Part shown: positions 41,218 through 50,720 of the stretch, piece by piece
Layout: every line of letters begins with the position of its first letter
Numbering within the stretch: position 1 is the stretch's first letter
NCBI RefSeq assembly: GCF_016862095.1
Contig: NZ_BOMH01000014.1
Coordinates: 150,962 to 214,961, forward strand
From: Actinoplanes cyaneus
Lineage (GTDB): Bacteria; Actinomycetota; Actinomycetes; Mycobacteriales; Micromonosporaceae
DNA: 64,000 nucleotides
Reading direction: 5' to 3'
The notes under the pieces: generated by a model
What the model was told of the DNA's origin: nothing
The model's input: the letters and a program-made list of their open reading frames with translations, nothing else
Databases searched by the model: none
Program-made: the position numbers and the translations under genes

Positions 41218-41586
41218 GTGATCCAGCAGGAGTCGCGACTGCGCGTCGCCGACAACACGGGTGCCCGGGAGATTCTGTGCATCCGCGTGCTCGGTGGCTC
41301 CGGTCGCCGTTACGCGAGCATCGGCGACGTCATCGTGGCCACGGTCAAGGACGCCATTCCGGGTGCCGGTGTGAAGAAGGGTGACGTCGTGAAGGCGGTC
41401 GTCGTCCGCACCGCCAAGGAGCGGCGTCGTCCGGACGGCTCGTACATCCAGTTCGACGAGAACGCCGCCGTCATCATCAAGGACGGCGGGGACCCCCGCG
41501 GTACCCGCATCTTCGGCCCGGTCGGGCGCGAGCTGCGCGACAAGCGGTTCATGAAGATCATCAGCCTGGCGCCGGAGGTGCTCTGA
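41218..41586 (+). CDS. rplN: 50S ribosomal protein L14
   Basis: L14, 122 residues, contacts the 30S subunit. Signatures are [20 protein letters not shown] and [23 protein letters not shown] start at 41218 follows ATAGGAGAC. First gene of the spc group. Confidence 0.98.
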   Translation: MIQQESRLRVADNTGAREILCIRVLGGSGRRYASIGDVIVATVKDAIPGAGVKKGDVVKAVVVRTAKERRRPDGSYIQFDENAAVIIKDGGDPRGTRIFGPVGRELRDKRFMKIISLAPEVL

Positions 41587-41588
41587 CC

Positions 41589-41903
41589 GTGAAGATCAAG
41601 AAGGGCGACACGGTCGTCGTCATCGCCGGTAAGGACAAGGGCGCCAAGGGTAAGGTCATCGCGGCCTTCCCGACGCGGGACAAGGTCCTGGTCGAGGGCG
41701 TCAACCGCGTCAAGAAGCACGAACGCATCCGTACCACCCAGCGTGGTTCGAAGACCGGTGGCATCGTCACTCAGGAAGCCGCGATCCACATCTCCAACGT
41801 GCAGCTCCTGGACGACCAGGGGAAGCCGACCCGGGTCGGTTACCGGATCGACGAGAACGGCACGAAGGTCCGTATCGCGCGTACGACCGGTAAGGAACTC
41901 TGA
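41589..41903 (+). CDS. rplX: 50S ribosomal protein L24
   Basis: L24, 104 residues, an assembly-initiating KOW protein ([20 protein letters not shown], then [20 protein letters not shown]). GTG start 2 bases after rplN; its last base is the first base of the rplE start. Confidence 0.97.
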   Translation: MKIKKGDTVVVIAGKDKGAKGKVIAAFPTRDKVLVEGVNRVKKHERIRTTQRGSKTGGIVTQEAAIHISNVQLLDDQGKPTRVGYRIDENGTKVRIARTTGKEL

Positions 41904-42472
41904 TGACTGCCGCCACTGAGACGAAGACGCTGCCGCGTCTGAAGAGCAAGTACCGCTCCGAGGTCGTCCAGGCGCTCCAGGAGCAGCACAAGTACGCCAA
42001 CCCCATGCAGATCCCCGGCCTGGTCAAGGTCGTCGTGAACATGGGTGTCGGCGAGGCTGCCCGCGACGCCAAGCTGATCGACGGCGCGGTCCGCGACCTG
42101 ACCACGATCACCGGGCAGAAGCCGCTGGTGCGGCGGGCGACCAAGTCGATCGCGCAGTTCAAGCTCCGCGAGGGCATGCCGATCGGCGCCAAGGTCACCC
42201 TGCGTGGCGACCGGATGTGGGAGTTCCTGGACCGGCTGCTGTCCATCTCGCTGCCGCGTATCCGTGACTTCCGTGGTCTCGACGGCCGCAAGCTGGACGG
42301 GCACGGCAACTACACGTTCGGCCTGACCGAGCAGTCGGTGTTCCACGAGATCGATCAGGACAAGATCGACCGTACGCGGGGCATGGACATCACGGTGGTC
42401 ACGACCGCCACGACCGACGACGAGGGCCGGGCGCTGCTGAAGCTCCTGGGCTTCCCGTTCAAGGAGAACTGA
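41903..42472 (+). CDS. rplE: 50S ribosomal protein L5
   Basis: L5, 189 residues, binds 5S rRNA. Signatures are [40 protein letters not shown] and [20 protein letters not shown]. It overlaps rplX by one base and precedes rpsN by 2. Confidence 0.97.
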   Translation: MTAATETKTLPRLKSKYRSEVVQALQEQHKYANPMQIPGLVKVVVNMGVGEAARDAKLIDGAVRDLTTITGQKPLVRRATKSIAQFKLREGMPIGAKVTLRGDRMWEFLDRLLSISLPRIRDFRGLDGRKLDGHGNYTFGLTEQSVFHEIDQDKIDRTRGMDITVVTTATTDDEGRALLKLLGFPFKEN

Positions 42473-42474
42473 CA

Positions 42475-42660
42475 ATGGCTAAGAAGGCGCTGATCATCAA
42501 GGCGGCCGCGAAGCCGAAGTTCGCCGTGCGCGCTTACACCCGCTGCCAGAAGTGCGGTCGCCCGCACTCGGTCTACCGCAAGTTCGGCCTGTGCCGCGTT
42601 TGCGTGCGGGACATGGCTCACCGTGGTGAGCTGCCCGGCGTGTCCAAGGCCTCCTGGTAA
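42475..42660 (+). CDS. rpsN: 30S ribosomal protein S14, zinc-binding (type Z)
   Basis: The 61-residue product is the short, zinc-containing S14: [20 protein letters not shown] (about residues 24-43) holds both CxxC pairs, followed by [18 protein letters not shown]14 is a late 30S head assembly protein. Confidence 0.97.
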   Translation: MAKKALIIKAAAKPKFAVRAYTRCQKCGRPHSVYRKFGLCRVCVRDMAHRGELPGVSKASW

Positions 42661-42736
42661 CCGACTTAGTAATACCGCTTCGCCGTAGGCCCGCGTCCAA
42701 CGTGGGAACCCCGGCGAGAAAGGTTGACGAATACCC

Positions 42737-43144
42737 ATGACGATGACGGACCCGATCGCAGACATGCTGACGCGTCTGCGCAACGCCAACCAGGCGTACC
42801 ACGACAAGGTGACCATGCCGTACTCGAAGATCAAGGCGAACATCGCCGAGGTCCTCAAGTCCGAGGGTTACATCGCGTCGTGGACGTCTGAGGAGCCCGA
42901 GGAGGGCGCGGTCGGCAAGCGTCTGGTCGTTGAGCTCAAGTACGGCCAGAACCGCGAGCGCAGCCTTGCCGGCATCAAGCGCGTCTCGAAGCCCGGCCTG
43001 CGGGTTTACGCCAAGTCCGACGAGCTGCCCCGCGTGCTCGGTGGTCTCGGTGTCGCGATCATTTCGACGTCCCAGGGACTGCTGACCGACAAGCAGGCCC
43101 GCAAGCGGAGTGTTGGCGGGGAAGTCCTCGCCTTCGTCTGGTAA
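42737..43144 (+). CDS. rpsH: 30S ribosomal protein S8
   Basis: S8, 135 residues, a primary 16S-binding protein; in E. coli it represses the spc operon. Signatures are [20 protein letters not shown] and [20 protein letters not shown]. The 76-base spacer after rpsN holds no gene. ATG at 42737. Confidence 0.98.
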   Translation: MTMTDPIADMLTRLRNANQAYHDKVTMPYSKIKANIAEVLKSEGYIASWTSEEPEEGAVGKRLVVELKYGQNRERSLAGIKRVSKPGLRVYAKSDELPRVLGGLGVAIISTSQGLLTDKQARKRSVGGEVLAFVW

Positions 43145-43158
43145 CTGGAGACTTTGAC

Positions 43159-43698
43159 ATGTCGCGAATCGGACGTAAGTCGATCCCGGTCCCGGCCGGC
43201 GTCGATGTCACCATCACGGGGCAGACCGTCAAGGTCAAGGGCCCCAAGGGCGAGCTCTCCCACCTCGTGGCCGAGCCGATCACCGTCGCCCAGGAGGGCG
43301 GCGAGCTGGTCGTCAACCGCCCCAACGACGAGCGCAAGGCCAAGGAACTGCACGGCCTCTCCCGGACGCTGGTCGCCAACATGATCGTCGGAGTGACCGA
43401 GGGCTACAAGAAGACCCTCGAGATCAACGGCACCGGTTACCGTGTCACCGCGAAGGGCAAGGACCTGGAGTTCGCTCTGGGCTTCTCGCACCCGGTGAAC
43501 ATCGTGCCGCCGGCGGGGATCACGTTCTCGGTGGAGAAGCCGACCCAGTTCACTGTGTCGGGCATCGACAAGCAGCTGGTCGGCGAGGTCGCCGCCAACA
43601 TCCGGAAGATCCGCCCGCCGGAGCCCTACAAGGGCAAGGGCGTCAAGTACCAGGGCGAGGTCATCCGCCGCAAGGCTGGAAAGGCAGGTAAGAAGTGA
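43159..43698 (+). CDS. rplF: 50S ribosomal protein L6
   Basis: L6, 179 residues, near the factor-binding site. Signatures are [20 protein letters not shown] and the C-terminal [20 protein letters not shown]. Overlaps rplR by four bases (GTGA). Confidence 0.98.
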   Translation: MSRIGRKSIPVPAGVDVTITGQTVKVKGPKGELSHLVAEPITVAQEGGELVVNRPNDERKAKELHGLSRTLVANMIVGVTEGYKKTLEINGTGYRVTAKGKDLEFALGFSHPVNIVPPAGITFSVEKPTQFTVSGIDKQLVGEVAANIRKIRPPEPYKGKGVKYQGEVIRRKAGKAGKK

Positions 43699-44090
43699 CC
43701 GCCACGCTGCTCAAGCGCCGCAATGGCGGCGGTGTCGCCTCCCGGCGGGCCGTTGGCAAGGCGCGTCGGCACTTCCGGGTCCGCAAGAACGTGCGCGGCA
43801 CGGCCGAGCGTCCCCGCCTGGTCGTCACCCGGTCCACGCGGAACATCACCGCGCAGATCATCGACGACCTCAAGGGCCACACGCTGGCTTCGGCCTCGAC
43901 CCTCGACACCACGATCCGGGGCACCGAGGGCGACAAGAGCTCGCAGGCAGGCAAGGTCGGCACGCTTCTCGCCGAGCGCGCCAAGGCCGCGGGTATTTCC
44001 AAGGTCGTCTTCGACCGCGGTGGCAACAAGTACGCGGGGCGGATCGCCGCGCTTGCCGATGCCGCTCGCGAAGCCGGACTCGAGTTCTAG
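43695..44090 (+). CDS. rplR: 50S ribosomal protein L18
   Basis: L18, 131 residues, binds 5S rRNA. Signatures are [18 protein letters not shown] block ([20 protein letters not shown]) and [23 protein letters not shown] start overlaps the rplF stop. Confidence 0.97.
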   Translation: MTATLLKRRNGGGVASRRAVGKARRHFRVRKNVRGTAERPRLVVTRSTRNITAQIIDDLKGHTLASASTLDTTIRGTEGDKSSQAGKVGTLLAERAKAAGISKVVFDRGGNKYAGRIAALADAAREAGLEF

Positions 44091-44102
44091 GAGGATTGAC
44101 CA

Positions 44103-44723
44103 ATGCCTGGTCAGCAGCGCCGTGGCGGCGGGTCCGGCGGCAACAGCGAGGGTGGCGGCCGCCGCGACAACCGTCGCGAGGGCGGGCGCAACGCGCCCGT
44201 CGAGAAGACCCCGCACCTCGAGCGGGTCGTCGCGATCAACCGCGTCGCCAAGGTCGTCAAGGGTGGTCGTCGCTTCAGCTTCACCGCCCTGGTGATCGTC
44301 GGCGACGGTGACGGCACCGTCGGTGTCGGTTACGGAAAGGCCAAGGAGGTGCCCGCGGCCATCGCCAAGGGCGTCGAGGAGGCCAAGAAGCACTTCTTCA
44401 AGGTCCCGCGTATCGGTGCGACGATTCCGCACCCGATCACGGGTGAGGCTGCCGCGGGTGTCGTCCTGCTCAAGCCGGCGTCCGCTGGTACCGGTGTCAT
44501 CGCCGGTGGTCCGGTGCGCGCCGTGCTGGAGTGCGCGGGCATCCACGACATCCTCTCGAAGAGCCTCGGCTCCTCGAACCCGATCAACATCGTGCACGCC
44601 ACCGTGGCGGCGCTGAAGGGCCTCGAGTCCCCGGAGGCGGTTGCGGCTCGCCGTAGCCTCCCGGTCGAGGACGTGGCGCCGGCCGCGATGCTGGCGGCCC
44701 GTGCGGAAGCGGCGGTGCACTGA
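44103..44723 (+). CDS. rpsE: 30S ribosomal protein S5
   Basis: S5, 206 residues, in the decoding and mRNA-entry region. A Gly/Arg-rich N-terminal tail of about 35 residues ([20 protein letters not shown]) precedes the core [20 protein letters not shown], the loop GRRFSF associated with spectinomycin, and [20 protein letters not shown]. Its last base overlaps the rpmD ATG. Confidence 0.97.
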   Translation: MPGQQRRGGGSGGNSEGGGRRDNRREGGRNAPVEKTPHLERVVAINRVAKVVKGGRRFSFTALVIVGDGDGTVGVGYGKAKEVPAAIAKGVEEAKKHFFKVPRIGATIPHPITGEAAAGVVLLKPASAGTGVIAGGPVRAVLECAGIHDILSKSLGSSNPINIVHATVAALKGLESPEAVAARRSLPVEDVAPAAMLAARAEAAVH

Positions 44724-44905
44724 TGGCGCGCTTGAAGGTCACCCAGATCCGGTCCGAGATCGGCCGTAAGCAGAACCAGCGGGACTCCCTGCGGTCGCTC
44801 GGGCTGAAGCGGATCAACGATGTGGTGGTCAAGGAGGACCGTCCCGAGATCCGGGGCATGATCTTCGCCGTGAACCACCTCGTCACTGTCGAGGAGGTCG
44901 AGTAA
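44723..44905 (+). CDS. rpmD: 50S ribosomal protein L30
   Basis: L30, 60 residues, complete: [20 protein letters not shown] and [20 protein letters not shown]. It overlaps rpsE and rplO by one base each. Confidence 0.97.
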   Translation: MARLKVTQIRSEIGRKQNQRDSLRSLGLKRINDVVVKEDRPEIRGMIFAVNHLVTVEEVE

Positions 44906-45354
44906 TGGCGATCAAGATTCATGACCTGAAGCCGGCTCCCGGCGCCAAGACCAAGAAGACCCGCGTGGGTCGTGGTGAGGGCTCCAAGGGCAAGACGGCC
45001 GGTCGCGGTACCAAGGGCACCGGCGCCCGGAAGAACACTCCGGCGTCGTTCGAGGGTGGGCAGATGCCTATCCACATGCGCCTGCCGAAGATCAAGGGCC
45101 TGCGGAACCGCCCGCGCAACAAGGTCGTGTTCCAGGTCGTGAACCTGGACCGGCTCGCCGAGCTGTTCCCGAACGGTGGCGAGGTCGGCCCGTCCGAGCT
45201 CGTCCAGGCCGGCGCGGTTCGCAAGAACCAGCCGGTGAAAGTCCTGGGCTCGGGTGAGCTGGGCGGTGTGTCGCTGACCATCTCGGCGCACGCGTTCAGT
45301 GACTCGGCCAAGGAAAAGATCGCGGCCGCTGGTGGTTCCACCACCGAGCTGTGA
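44905..45354 (+). CDS. rplO: 50S ribosomal protein L15
   Basis: L15, 149 residues. Signatures are [34 protein letters not shown] and [20 protein letters not shown]. It is followed by a terminator, so in this genome secY is not in the same uninterrupted unit. Confidence 0.97.
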   Translation: MAIKIHDLKPAPGAKTKKTRVGRGEGSKGKTAGRGTKGTGARKNTPASFEGGQMPIHMRLPKIKGLRNRPRNKVVFQVVNLDRLAELFPNGGEVGPSELVQAGAVRKNQPVKVLGSGELGGVSLTISAHAFSDSAKEKIAAAGGSTTEL

Positions 45355-45361
45355 GGCTTGC

Positions 45362-45404
45362 GGGGATGCTCGTCCGGACGCGTGTTCGGCGAGCATCCCC
45401 TTGT
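45362..45404 (+). terminator. Terminator between rplO and secY
   Basis: Stem GGGGATGCTCG / CGAGCATCCCC (45362-45372 with 45390-45400) with an inner small stem, then TTGTG. It ends the spc ribosomal unit 7 bases after rplO. Confidence 0.8.
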
Positions 45405-45409
45405 GCCGT

Positions 45410-45438
45410 TTGACCAGCACTTTTGTGATCGGTAGTAA
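45410..45438 (+). promoter_or_regulatory. Promoter of secY-adk-map
   Basis: TTGACC (45410-45415) and TAGTAA (45433-45438) are 17 bases apart. A second candidate, TGACCA then TAGAGT (about 45468-45496), lies closer. Either gives secY its own transcription. Confidence 0.65.
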
Positions 45439-45586
45439 CGCAGTGCCTCGTGGACGGCTACCGTGGCTGACCACGACGGGACAAGACTGTTAGAGTCCGT
45501 TCCCAGCTAGGGATATCGGTCATCCGGGCCGATGCCTTCCCCCCGTACCGCTGACAGTGGCGGTCACCTCGCGCAGGAGGAAGAAG

Positions 45587-46927
45587 TTGCTCTCCGCCTT
45601 TTCGAGTGCGTTGCGGACGCCTGACCTGCGCAAGAAGTTGTTGTTCACGGTGGCGATCATTGCGCTCTACCGGCTCGGCGCAACCTTGCCCAGTCCGGGC
45701 GTGTCGTACACCAACGTGCAGGCCTGTCTCAAACTGACCGAGCAGTCGGGCAACCAGGTTCTGAACCTGTTGAACCTGTTCTCCGGCGGCGCTCTGCTCC
45801 AGCTATCGGTCTTCGCGCTCGGCATCATGCCTTACATCACGGCGTCGATCATCCTGCAGCTGCTCACCGTGGTCATCCCGCGGCTGGAGCAGCTCCGCAA
45901 GGAGGGTCAGTCCGGCCAGGCGAAGATCACCCAGTACACCCGGTACCTGACGCTGGGTCTGGCGATCCTGCAGTCCTCGGCGTTCGTCGCCCTGGCGCGC
46001 ACCGGCCAGCTCTTCGGCGGCCTGTGCGACCAGGACAACCCGCAGTACCAGATCATCCCGGAGAACACCGGCGTCCCGATGTGGCTGACGCTGACCGTGC
46101 TGGTGATGACGATGACCGCCGGCACCGGCATGGTCATGTGGCTCGGCGAGCTGGTCACCGACCGCGGCGTCGGCAACGGCATGTCCGTCCTGATCTTCAC
46201 CTCGATCGCGGCCCGCCTCCCCGGCGAGGGCTGGACGATCAAGCAGACCGCCGGCACCGCCAAGTTCCTCCTGGTGATCGCGCTGGTCCTGGTGATCATC
46301 GGCCTGGTGGTCTTCATCGAGCAGGCTCAGCGGCGCATCCCGGTGCAGTACGCGAAGCGCATGATCGGCCGCCGGATGTACGGGGGCACCTCGACCTACA
46401 TCCCGCTGAAGGTGAACCAGGCGGGTGTCGTCCCGGTCATCTTCGCGTCGTCGCTGCTCTACCTGCCGCAGCTGTACTTGCAGTTCTTCGACAAGAACAA
46501 CCTCAAGGGCTACCAGATCTGGATCCAGAACTGGCTGGCCGCGCCGACCAGCTGGGTCTACATCAGCGTCTACTTCCTGCTGATCATCTTCTTCACGTAC
46601 TTCTACGTGTCGATCACGTTCAACCCGACTGAGGTCGCGGAGAACATGAAGAAGTACGGTGGTTTCGTGCCGGGTATCCGCCCGGGCAAGCCGACCGCCG
46701 ACTACCTGGACTTCATCCTCAGCCGGATCACGCTCCCGGGCGCGCTCTACCTGGGTCTGATCTCGGTCCTGCCGAACTTCTTCTTCATCTGGCTGGACCA
46801 GCAGCAGTACCAGAACTTCCCGTTCGGTGGCACCGCTGTCCTGATCATGGTCGGTGTGGGTCTGGAGACGGTGAAGCAGATCGAGAGCCAGCTCATGCAG
46901 CGGAACTACGAAGGGTTCCTCCGGTAG
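45587..46927 (+). CDS. secY: Preprotein translocase subunit SecY
   Basis: SecY is the 10-helix channel of the Sec translocon. I use the TTG at 45587, which directly follows AGGAGG (45575-45580) and gives MLSAFSSALRTPDLRKKLLF, the usual actinobacterial start, rather than a GTG ten codons earlier. The 446-residue protein shows FSGGALLQLSVFALGIMPYI, TDRGVGNGMSVLIF, YVSITFNPTEVAENMKKYGG and FVPGIRPGKPTADYL, all SecY signatures. It heads a secY-adk-map unit. Confidence 0.96.
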   Translation: MLSAFSSALRTPDLRKKLLFTVAIIALYRLGATLPSPGVSYTNVQACLKLTEQSGNQVLNLLNLFSGGALLQLSVFALGIMPYITASIILQLLTVVIPRLEQLRKEGQSGQAKITQYTRYLTLGLAILQSSAFVALARTGQLFGGLCDQDNPQYQIIPENTGVPMWLTLTVLVMTMTAGTGMVMWLGELVTDRGVGNGMSVLIFTSIAARLPGEGWTIKQTAGTAKFLLVIALVLVIIGLVVFIEQAQRRIPVQYAKRMIGRRMYGGTSTYIPLKVNQAGVVPVIFASSLLYLPQLYLQFFDKNNLKGYQIWIQNWLAAPTSWVYISVYFLLIIFFTYFYVSITFNPTEVAENMKKYGGFVPGIRPGKPTADYLDFILSRITLPGALYLGLISVLPNFFFIWLDQQQYQNFPFGGTAVLIMVGVGLETVKQIESQLMQRNYEGFLR

Positions 46928-47001
46928 TGGCTACGCGGGGCCGGGGGGCTCTGGCGTCAGCGGTTGGCGTGGTGTGGTGCGACCGAAGCGAGGCGATGTA
47001 G

Positions 47002-47655
47002 GTGCGGCTGGTACTGGTGGGCCCTCCGGGGGCCGGCAAGGGGACCCAGGCTGAGTTCATCGCCGCCCATCTCGCCGTACCGAAGATCTCGACCGGGGAC
47101 ATCTTCCGCGCGAACGTCTCGCAGGGCACCCCGCTCGGCGTCGAGGCCAAGCGCTACATGGACGCCGGGCAGCTGGTGCCGGACGAGGTGACCATCAACA
47201 TGGTCCGCGACCGGCTCGCCGAGCCGGACGCCGGCGACGGGTTCCTGCTGGACGGGTTCCCGCGCACGGTGCCGCAGGCGAACGCGCTGGACAAGCTGCT
47301 GGCCGACCTGGGCACGGCGCTGGACCTGGTGATGGAGCTCGTGGTCGACGACGACGAGGTGATCCGGCGGCTCTCCGGCCGCCGGACCTGCCGGGGCTGC
47401 GGCAAGATCTGGCACGTCGAGTTCGACCCGACGAGCAAGGAGAACATCTGCGACCGCTGCGGGTCGGAGCTGTTCCAGCGGGACGACGACAAGGCCGAGA
47501 CGATCGCCAACCGCCTGGTGGAGTATGCGGACAAGACCGCGCCGCTGGTGGACTACTACGGCGCTCAGGGCAAGCTCGTGGGCATCGACGCGACCGGCCC
47601 GGTCGAGGACGTCACCGTGCGCGCGATCGACGCCCTCCGGTCGTACGGAGGCTGA
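47002..47655 (+). CDS. adk: Adenylate kinase (zinc-LID type)
   Basis: Adenylate kinase interconverts ATP, AMP and ADP. The 217-residue protein has P-loop GPPGAGKGT (residues 7-15), the AMP-binding part [31 protein letters not shown], and a LID with four cysteines ([20 protein letters not shown] then CDRCG, about residues 131-155) that bind zinc. GTG start at 47002. It follows secY by 74 bases, the usual arrangement. Confidence 0.97.
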   Translation: MRLVLVGPPGAGKGTQAEFIAAHLAVPKISTGDIFRANVSQGTPLGVEAKRYMDAGQLVPDEVTINMVRDRLAEPDAGDGFLLDGFPRTVPQANALDKLLADLGTALDLVMELVVDDDEVIRRLSGRRTCRGCGKIWHVEFDPTSKENICDRCGSELFQRDDDKAETIANRLVEYADKTAPLVDYYGAQGKLVGIDATGPVEDVTVRAIDALRSYGG

Positions 47656-47657
47656 AC

Positions 47658-48488
47658 ATGCGTCGTCAGGAGCTGGACATCCAGCTGAAGACGCCGGAGC
47701 AGATCGGGAAGATGCGGGCGGCCGGCCTGGTCGTCCACGCCGCGCTGGAGGCGATGCGCGACGCGGTCGCTCCCGGCGTCTCTACGGGCGACCTCGACGC
47801 GATCGCCGAGAAGGTGATCCGCGACCACGGGGCCATCCCGTCGTTCAAGGGCTACCACGGCTTCCCGGCCTCGATCTGCGCGTCGAACAACGAGCAGGTC
47901 GTGCACGGCATCCCGGGCGCGGAGCAGATCCTCGTGGAGGGCGATCTGATCTCGCTGGACTGCGGCGCGATCCTGGACGGCTGGCACGGCGACTCGGCGA
48001 TCACGGTCGGGGTCGGTGACACCGATCCGGCGCTGCTGCGGATGGCCGAGGTCGCCGAGGACGCGATGTGGGCCGGGATCGCCGCCGCGGCGCGGGGTGT
48101 GGCCAACGGGCGGGGCCGGCTCACCGACATCTCGTTCAACATCGAGAAGGTGATCCGCAAGGCCGGGCGGTACGGGATCGTCGACGGCTACGGCGGGCAC
48201 GGCATCGGCACCGAGATGCACCAGGAGCCGCACGTGCTCAACCACGGCAAGCCGGGACGCGGCCCGCGGCTCGTCGCCGGCATGGCGCTGGCCATCGAGC
48301 CGATGATCACGATGGGCTCGCCGCGGACCGTGGAGCTCTCCGACGGCTGGACCGTGGTGACCCGTGACGGCTCACGCGCCGCGCACGTCGAGCACACCAT
48401 GGCGCTCCTGGAGGACGGGGTGTGGGTCACCACCGCCCTGGACGGTGGAAAGGCCCGCCTGGGCGATCTGGTGACCGCGCGCGCCTGA
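47658..48488 (+). CDS. map: Type I methionine aminopeptidase
   Basis: MetAP removes the N-terminal Met of new proteins. The 276-residue product has the metal-ligand set in order: Asp in LISLDCGAILDGWHGDSAIT (two Asp), His in GHGIGTEMHQEPHVLN, Glu in MALAIEPM and Glu in AAHVEHTMALL, and an N-terminal LKTPEQIGKMRAAGLVVHAA. ATG at 47658, 3 bases after adk. Confidence 0.97.
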   Translation: MRRQELDIQLKTPEQIGKMRAAGLVVHAALEAMRDAVAPGVSTGDLDAIAEKVIRDHGAIPSFKGYHGFPASICASNNEQVVHGIPGAEQILVEGDLISLDCGAILDGWHGDSAITVGVGDTDPALLRMAEVAEDAMWAGIAAAARGVANGRGRLTDISFNIEKVIRKAGRYGIVDGYGGHGIGTEMHQEPHVLNHGKPGRGPRLVAGMALAIEPMITMGSPRTVELSDGWTVVTRDGSRAAHVEHTMALLEDGVWVTTALDGGKARLGDLVTARA

Positions 48489-48546
48489 CTCAGGCCTGAG
48501 TGGACCGGGGTATCGAGGTTCGCGTACGCCTGGCATGCTGTGACCC

Positions 48547-48990
48547 ATGGGACGCGAGGGAATGCGGGCCGGCGACAGTGATCGGCAGCGCGTCGCGGAT
48601 CAGTTGAAGTCCGCGCTCGACGAGGGCCGGCTCGATCTGAACGAGTACGACGAGCGGGTCCAGCGTGCCTACAACGCCCGGACGTACGGCGATCTCGACG
48701 GACTTCTCGACGATCTGCCCGGCACGGTCCCGGAGCAGCATGCCCAGATGCAGCAGCACGCCCCGCCCCAGCCCGTGGCGCCGCCGCAGCAGGCCTGGAA
48801 GAAGGATTCCCACACCGGCCGGCACACCTTCGGCTCGGCGCTGACGGCCTTCCTGGTCTGCACGGTGATCTGGGCGATCTCGTCGTTCAGCTCCGGTCAC
48901 GCGTACTATTTCTGGCCCGCCTGGGTGTTGATCCCGGTCGTGATCACCGCTGTCGGCGCGCTGACGGACCGCCGTCGCAACGACCGCTGA
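48547..48990 (+). CDS. DUF1707 domain membrane protein (paralogue of the 5162 gene)
   Basis: The 147-residue product begins with a DUF1707 domain (MRAGDSDRQRVADQLKSALD, then EGRLDLNEYDERVQRAYNAR, about residues 6-50), then a Gln/Pro-rich linker (PQPVAPPQQAW) and two hydrophobic helices (SALTAFLVCTVIWAISSF and WPAWVLIPVVITAVGAL) before a basic tail. Function unknown. It lies between map and infA. The 3' end of this gene is repeated in the following spacer. Confidence 0.85.
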   Translation: MGREGMRAGDSDRQRVADQLKSALDEGRLDLNEYDERVQRAYNARTYGDLDGLLDDLPGTVPEQHAQMQQHAPPQPVAPPQQAWKKDSHTGRHTFGSALTAFLVCTVIWAISSFSSGHAYYFWPAWVLIPVVITAVGALTDRRRNDR

Positions 48991-49115
48991 CCGGCCGTGA
49001 TCACCGCTCTCGGCGCGTGGCGGGCCGCCGTCGCAACGACCGCTGACCGGTCGTGATCACCGCGGCCGGCGCCTGGCGGACCGCTGTCGCCACGATCGCT
49101 GACCGGGCGTGACAC
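48934..49115 (+). repeat. Three and a half tandem copies of a 56-57 bp unit spanning a gene 3' end
   Basis: The unit starts CCGGTCGTGATCACCGC and ends near CGACCGCTGA. Copies begin at 48934 (the last codons of the DUF1707 gene), 48991, 49047, and a fourth that starts at 49103 and soon diverges. Periods are 57, 56 and 56. No gene lies in the spacer 48991-49317 besides the motif and promoter described for infA. Confidence 0.8.
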
Positions 49116-49138
49116 GCCCGACTGCGGGTATCGGTGAC
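49111..49138 (+). promoter_or_regulatory. infA-upstream copy of the rpsL/rpsJ leader motif
   Basis: GACACGCCCGACTGCGGG (49111-49128) differs by one base from the copies before rpsL and rpsJ. It lies 207 bases before infA and upstream of the promoter proposed at 49145, so if it is an RNA element the transcript must start further upstream. Confidence 0.45.
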
Positions 49139-49144
49139 CTCGGT

Positions 49145-49173
49145 TTGGCGTCACCGGGACGTGCGCGTAGACT
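49145..49173 (+). promoter_or_regulatory. Promoter of infA
   Basis: TTGGCG (49145-49150) and TAGACT (49168-49173) are 17 bases apart, giving a leader of about 140 bases before infA. Confidence 0.65.
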
Positions 49174-49317
49174 GGCTTGCTGGCGCGCAGCGTCCACTCT
49201 TTCATGTCCTCAGCGCTTCGAGGAACGAGGGAGCCGCGGCTGGTCCGAGCCCCCCAAGAGGCTCGGGAACGACGTTGCACAGCCTGCCCCAGAACCCGAT
49301 GTCAGGTAGCGGAGGAC

Positions 49318-49539
49318 ATGCCAAAGAAAGACGGAGCCATCGAGATCGAAGGCCGAGTGATCGAGCCCCTGCCGAACGCAATGTTCCGCGTGGAGCTCGC
49401 CAATGGTCACAAGGTCCTGGCACACATCTCCGGGAAGATGCGCCAGCACTACATCCGCATCCTTCCCGAGGACAGGGTCGTCGTCGAGCTCTCGCCGTAC
49501 GACCTGACCCGTGGGCGCATCGTCTACCGCTACAAGTGA
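49318..49539 (+). CDS. infA: Translation initiation factor IF-1
   Basis: IF-1, 73 residues, binds the A site of the 30S during initiation. The S1-type beta-barrel is complete: [40 protein letters not shown] and [12 protein letters not shown]. The ATG at 49318 follows CGGAGG. Confidence 0.98.
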   Translation: MPKKDGAIEIEGRVIEPLPNAMFRVELANGHKVLAHISGKMRQHYIRILPEDRVVVELSPYDLTRGRIVYRYK

Positions 49540-49631
49540 ACTTTTCCGGCGCGGGTCGCAACCGCGCCGGAGATGATTCATTCGGGTCGCGGGGATTCCA
49601 CATCCCGTCTGACTGAGAGTTAAGGCAAACC

Positions 49632-49748
49632 GTGAAGGTCAAGCCGAGCGTCAAGCGGATCTGCAACAACTGCCGGGTCATCCGGCGGCACGGCCGGGTC
49701 ATGGTCATCTGCTCCACCGACCCGCGTCACAAGCAGCGCCAGGGCTGA
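49632..49748 (+). CDS. rpmJ: 50S ribosomal protein L36
   Basis: The 38-residue product is [20 protein letters not shown] followed by [18 protein letters not shown]. The zinc ligands Cys11, Cys14, Cys27 and His32 are all present, so this is the zinc-containing type. The GTG start at 49632 is followed by rpsM 150 bases downstream; the spacer has GC-rich hairpins (CCGTCGCACGACGG, CCGGTCGGAGGCCGG) but no gene. Confidence 0.95.
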   Translation: MKVKPSVKRICNNCRVIRRHGRVMVICSTDPRHKQRQG

Positions 49749-49898
49749 GTAGACCCGCGCAGGATCCGCACCACTGAATAAGCGCGTCCCGGCCGTCGCA
49801 CGACGGCTGTACCCCCGGTCGGAGGCCGGGGCCCGCCCGGGCAGGTGGGAAGGGACGGGCACAGACCTCCGCGACAACAACGAGGAGTACGCCCAGAA

Positions 49899-50279
49899 AT
49901 GGCACGTCTCGTCGGCGTCGATCTTCCCCGCGAAAAGCGGATGGAGATCGCGCTCACCTACATCTTCGGGATCGGGCGCACCCGGTCCGTCGAAGCATTG
50001 ACCGCTACGGCGATCGACCTGAACAAGCGCGCCAAGGACCTCACGGAAGAGGAGCTGCTCAAGCTCCGCGAATACATTGAGGCCAACTTCAAGGTTGAGG
50101 GCGACCTGCGCCGCGAGGTCGCCGCGGACATCCGCCGCAAGGTTGAGATCGGCTGCTACGCCGGCATCCGCCACCGCAAGGGCCTGCCCGTGCGAGGACA
50201 GCGGACCCGGACCAACGCTCGTACCCGCAAGGGCCCGAAGCGCACGGTCGCCGGTAAGAAGAAGCCCGGTCGGAAGTAA
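49899..50279 (+). CDS. rpsM: 30S ribosomal protein S13
   Basis: S13, 126 residues, in the 30S head bridging to the 50S. Signatures are [29 protein letters not shown] and [23 protein letters not shown] at 49899. First gene of the alpha operon rpsM-rpsK-rpsD-rpoA-rplQ. Confidence 0.98.
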   Translation: MARLVGVDLPREKRMEIALTYIFGIGRTRSVEALTATAIDLNKRAKDLTEEELLKLREYIEANFKVEGDLRREVAADIRRKVEIGCYAGIRHRKGLPVRGQRTRTNARTRKGPKRTVAGKKKPGRK

Positions 50280-50296
50280 TAGGAGCGCACTGACTT

Positions 50297-50704
50297 ATGC
50301 CACCGAAGGCACGCGCAGGGGCCGCAGTCAAGAAGGTCCGGCGCAAGGAACGCAAGAACGTCGCCCACGGGCAGGCGCACATCAAGAGCACCTTCAACAA
50401 CACCATCGTGTCGATCACCGACCCGACCGGTGCGGTCATCTCCTGGGCCTCGTCCGGCCAGGTGGGCTTCAAGGGCTCCCGCAAGTCGACTCCGTTCGCC
50501 GCTCAGCTGGCCGCCGAGGCCGCCGCGCGCCGGGCCATGGAGCACGGCATGCGCAAGGTCGACGTGTTCGTCAAGGGCCCCGGTTCCGGCCGGGAGACCG
50601 CCATCCGTTCGCTGCAGGCCGCTGGTCTCGAGGTCGGTCAGATCTCCGACGTGACCCCGCAGCCGCACAACGGTTGCCGTCCGCCGAAGCGTCGCCGGGT
50701 CTAA
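50297..50704 (+). CDS. rpsK: 30S ribosomal protein S11
   Basis: S11, 135 residues, on the platform near the mRNA exit. Signatures are [20 protein letters not shown] and [19 protein letters not shown] at 50297. Confidence 0.98.
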   Translation: MPPKARAGAAVKKVRRKERKNVAHGQAHIKSTFNNTIVSITDPTGAVISWASSGQVGFKGSRKSTPFAAQLAAEAAARRAMEHGMRKVDVFVKGPGSGRETAIRSLQAAGLEVGQISDVTPQPHNGCRPPKRRRV

Positions 50705-50720
50705 GGGAGAGATCGAAGCA

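Noticed and set aside
45557..45586. GTG start for secY at 45557
   Set aside because: The SD AGGAGG would lie inside the gene; the TTG at 45587 gives the expected N-terminus.
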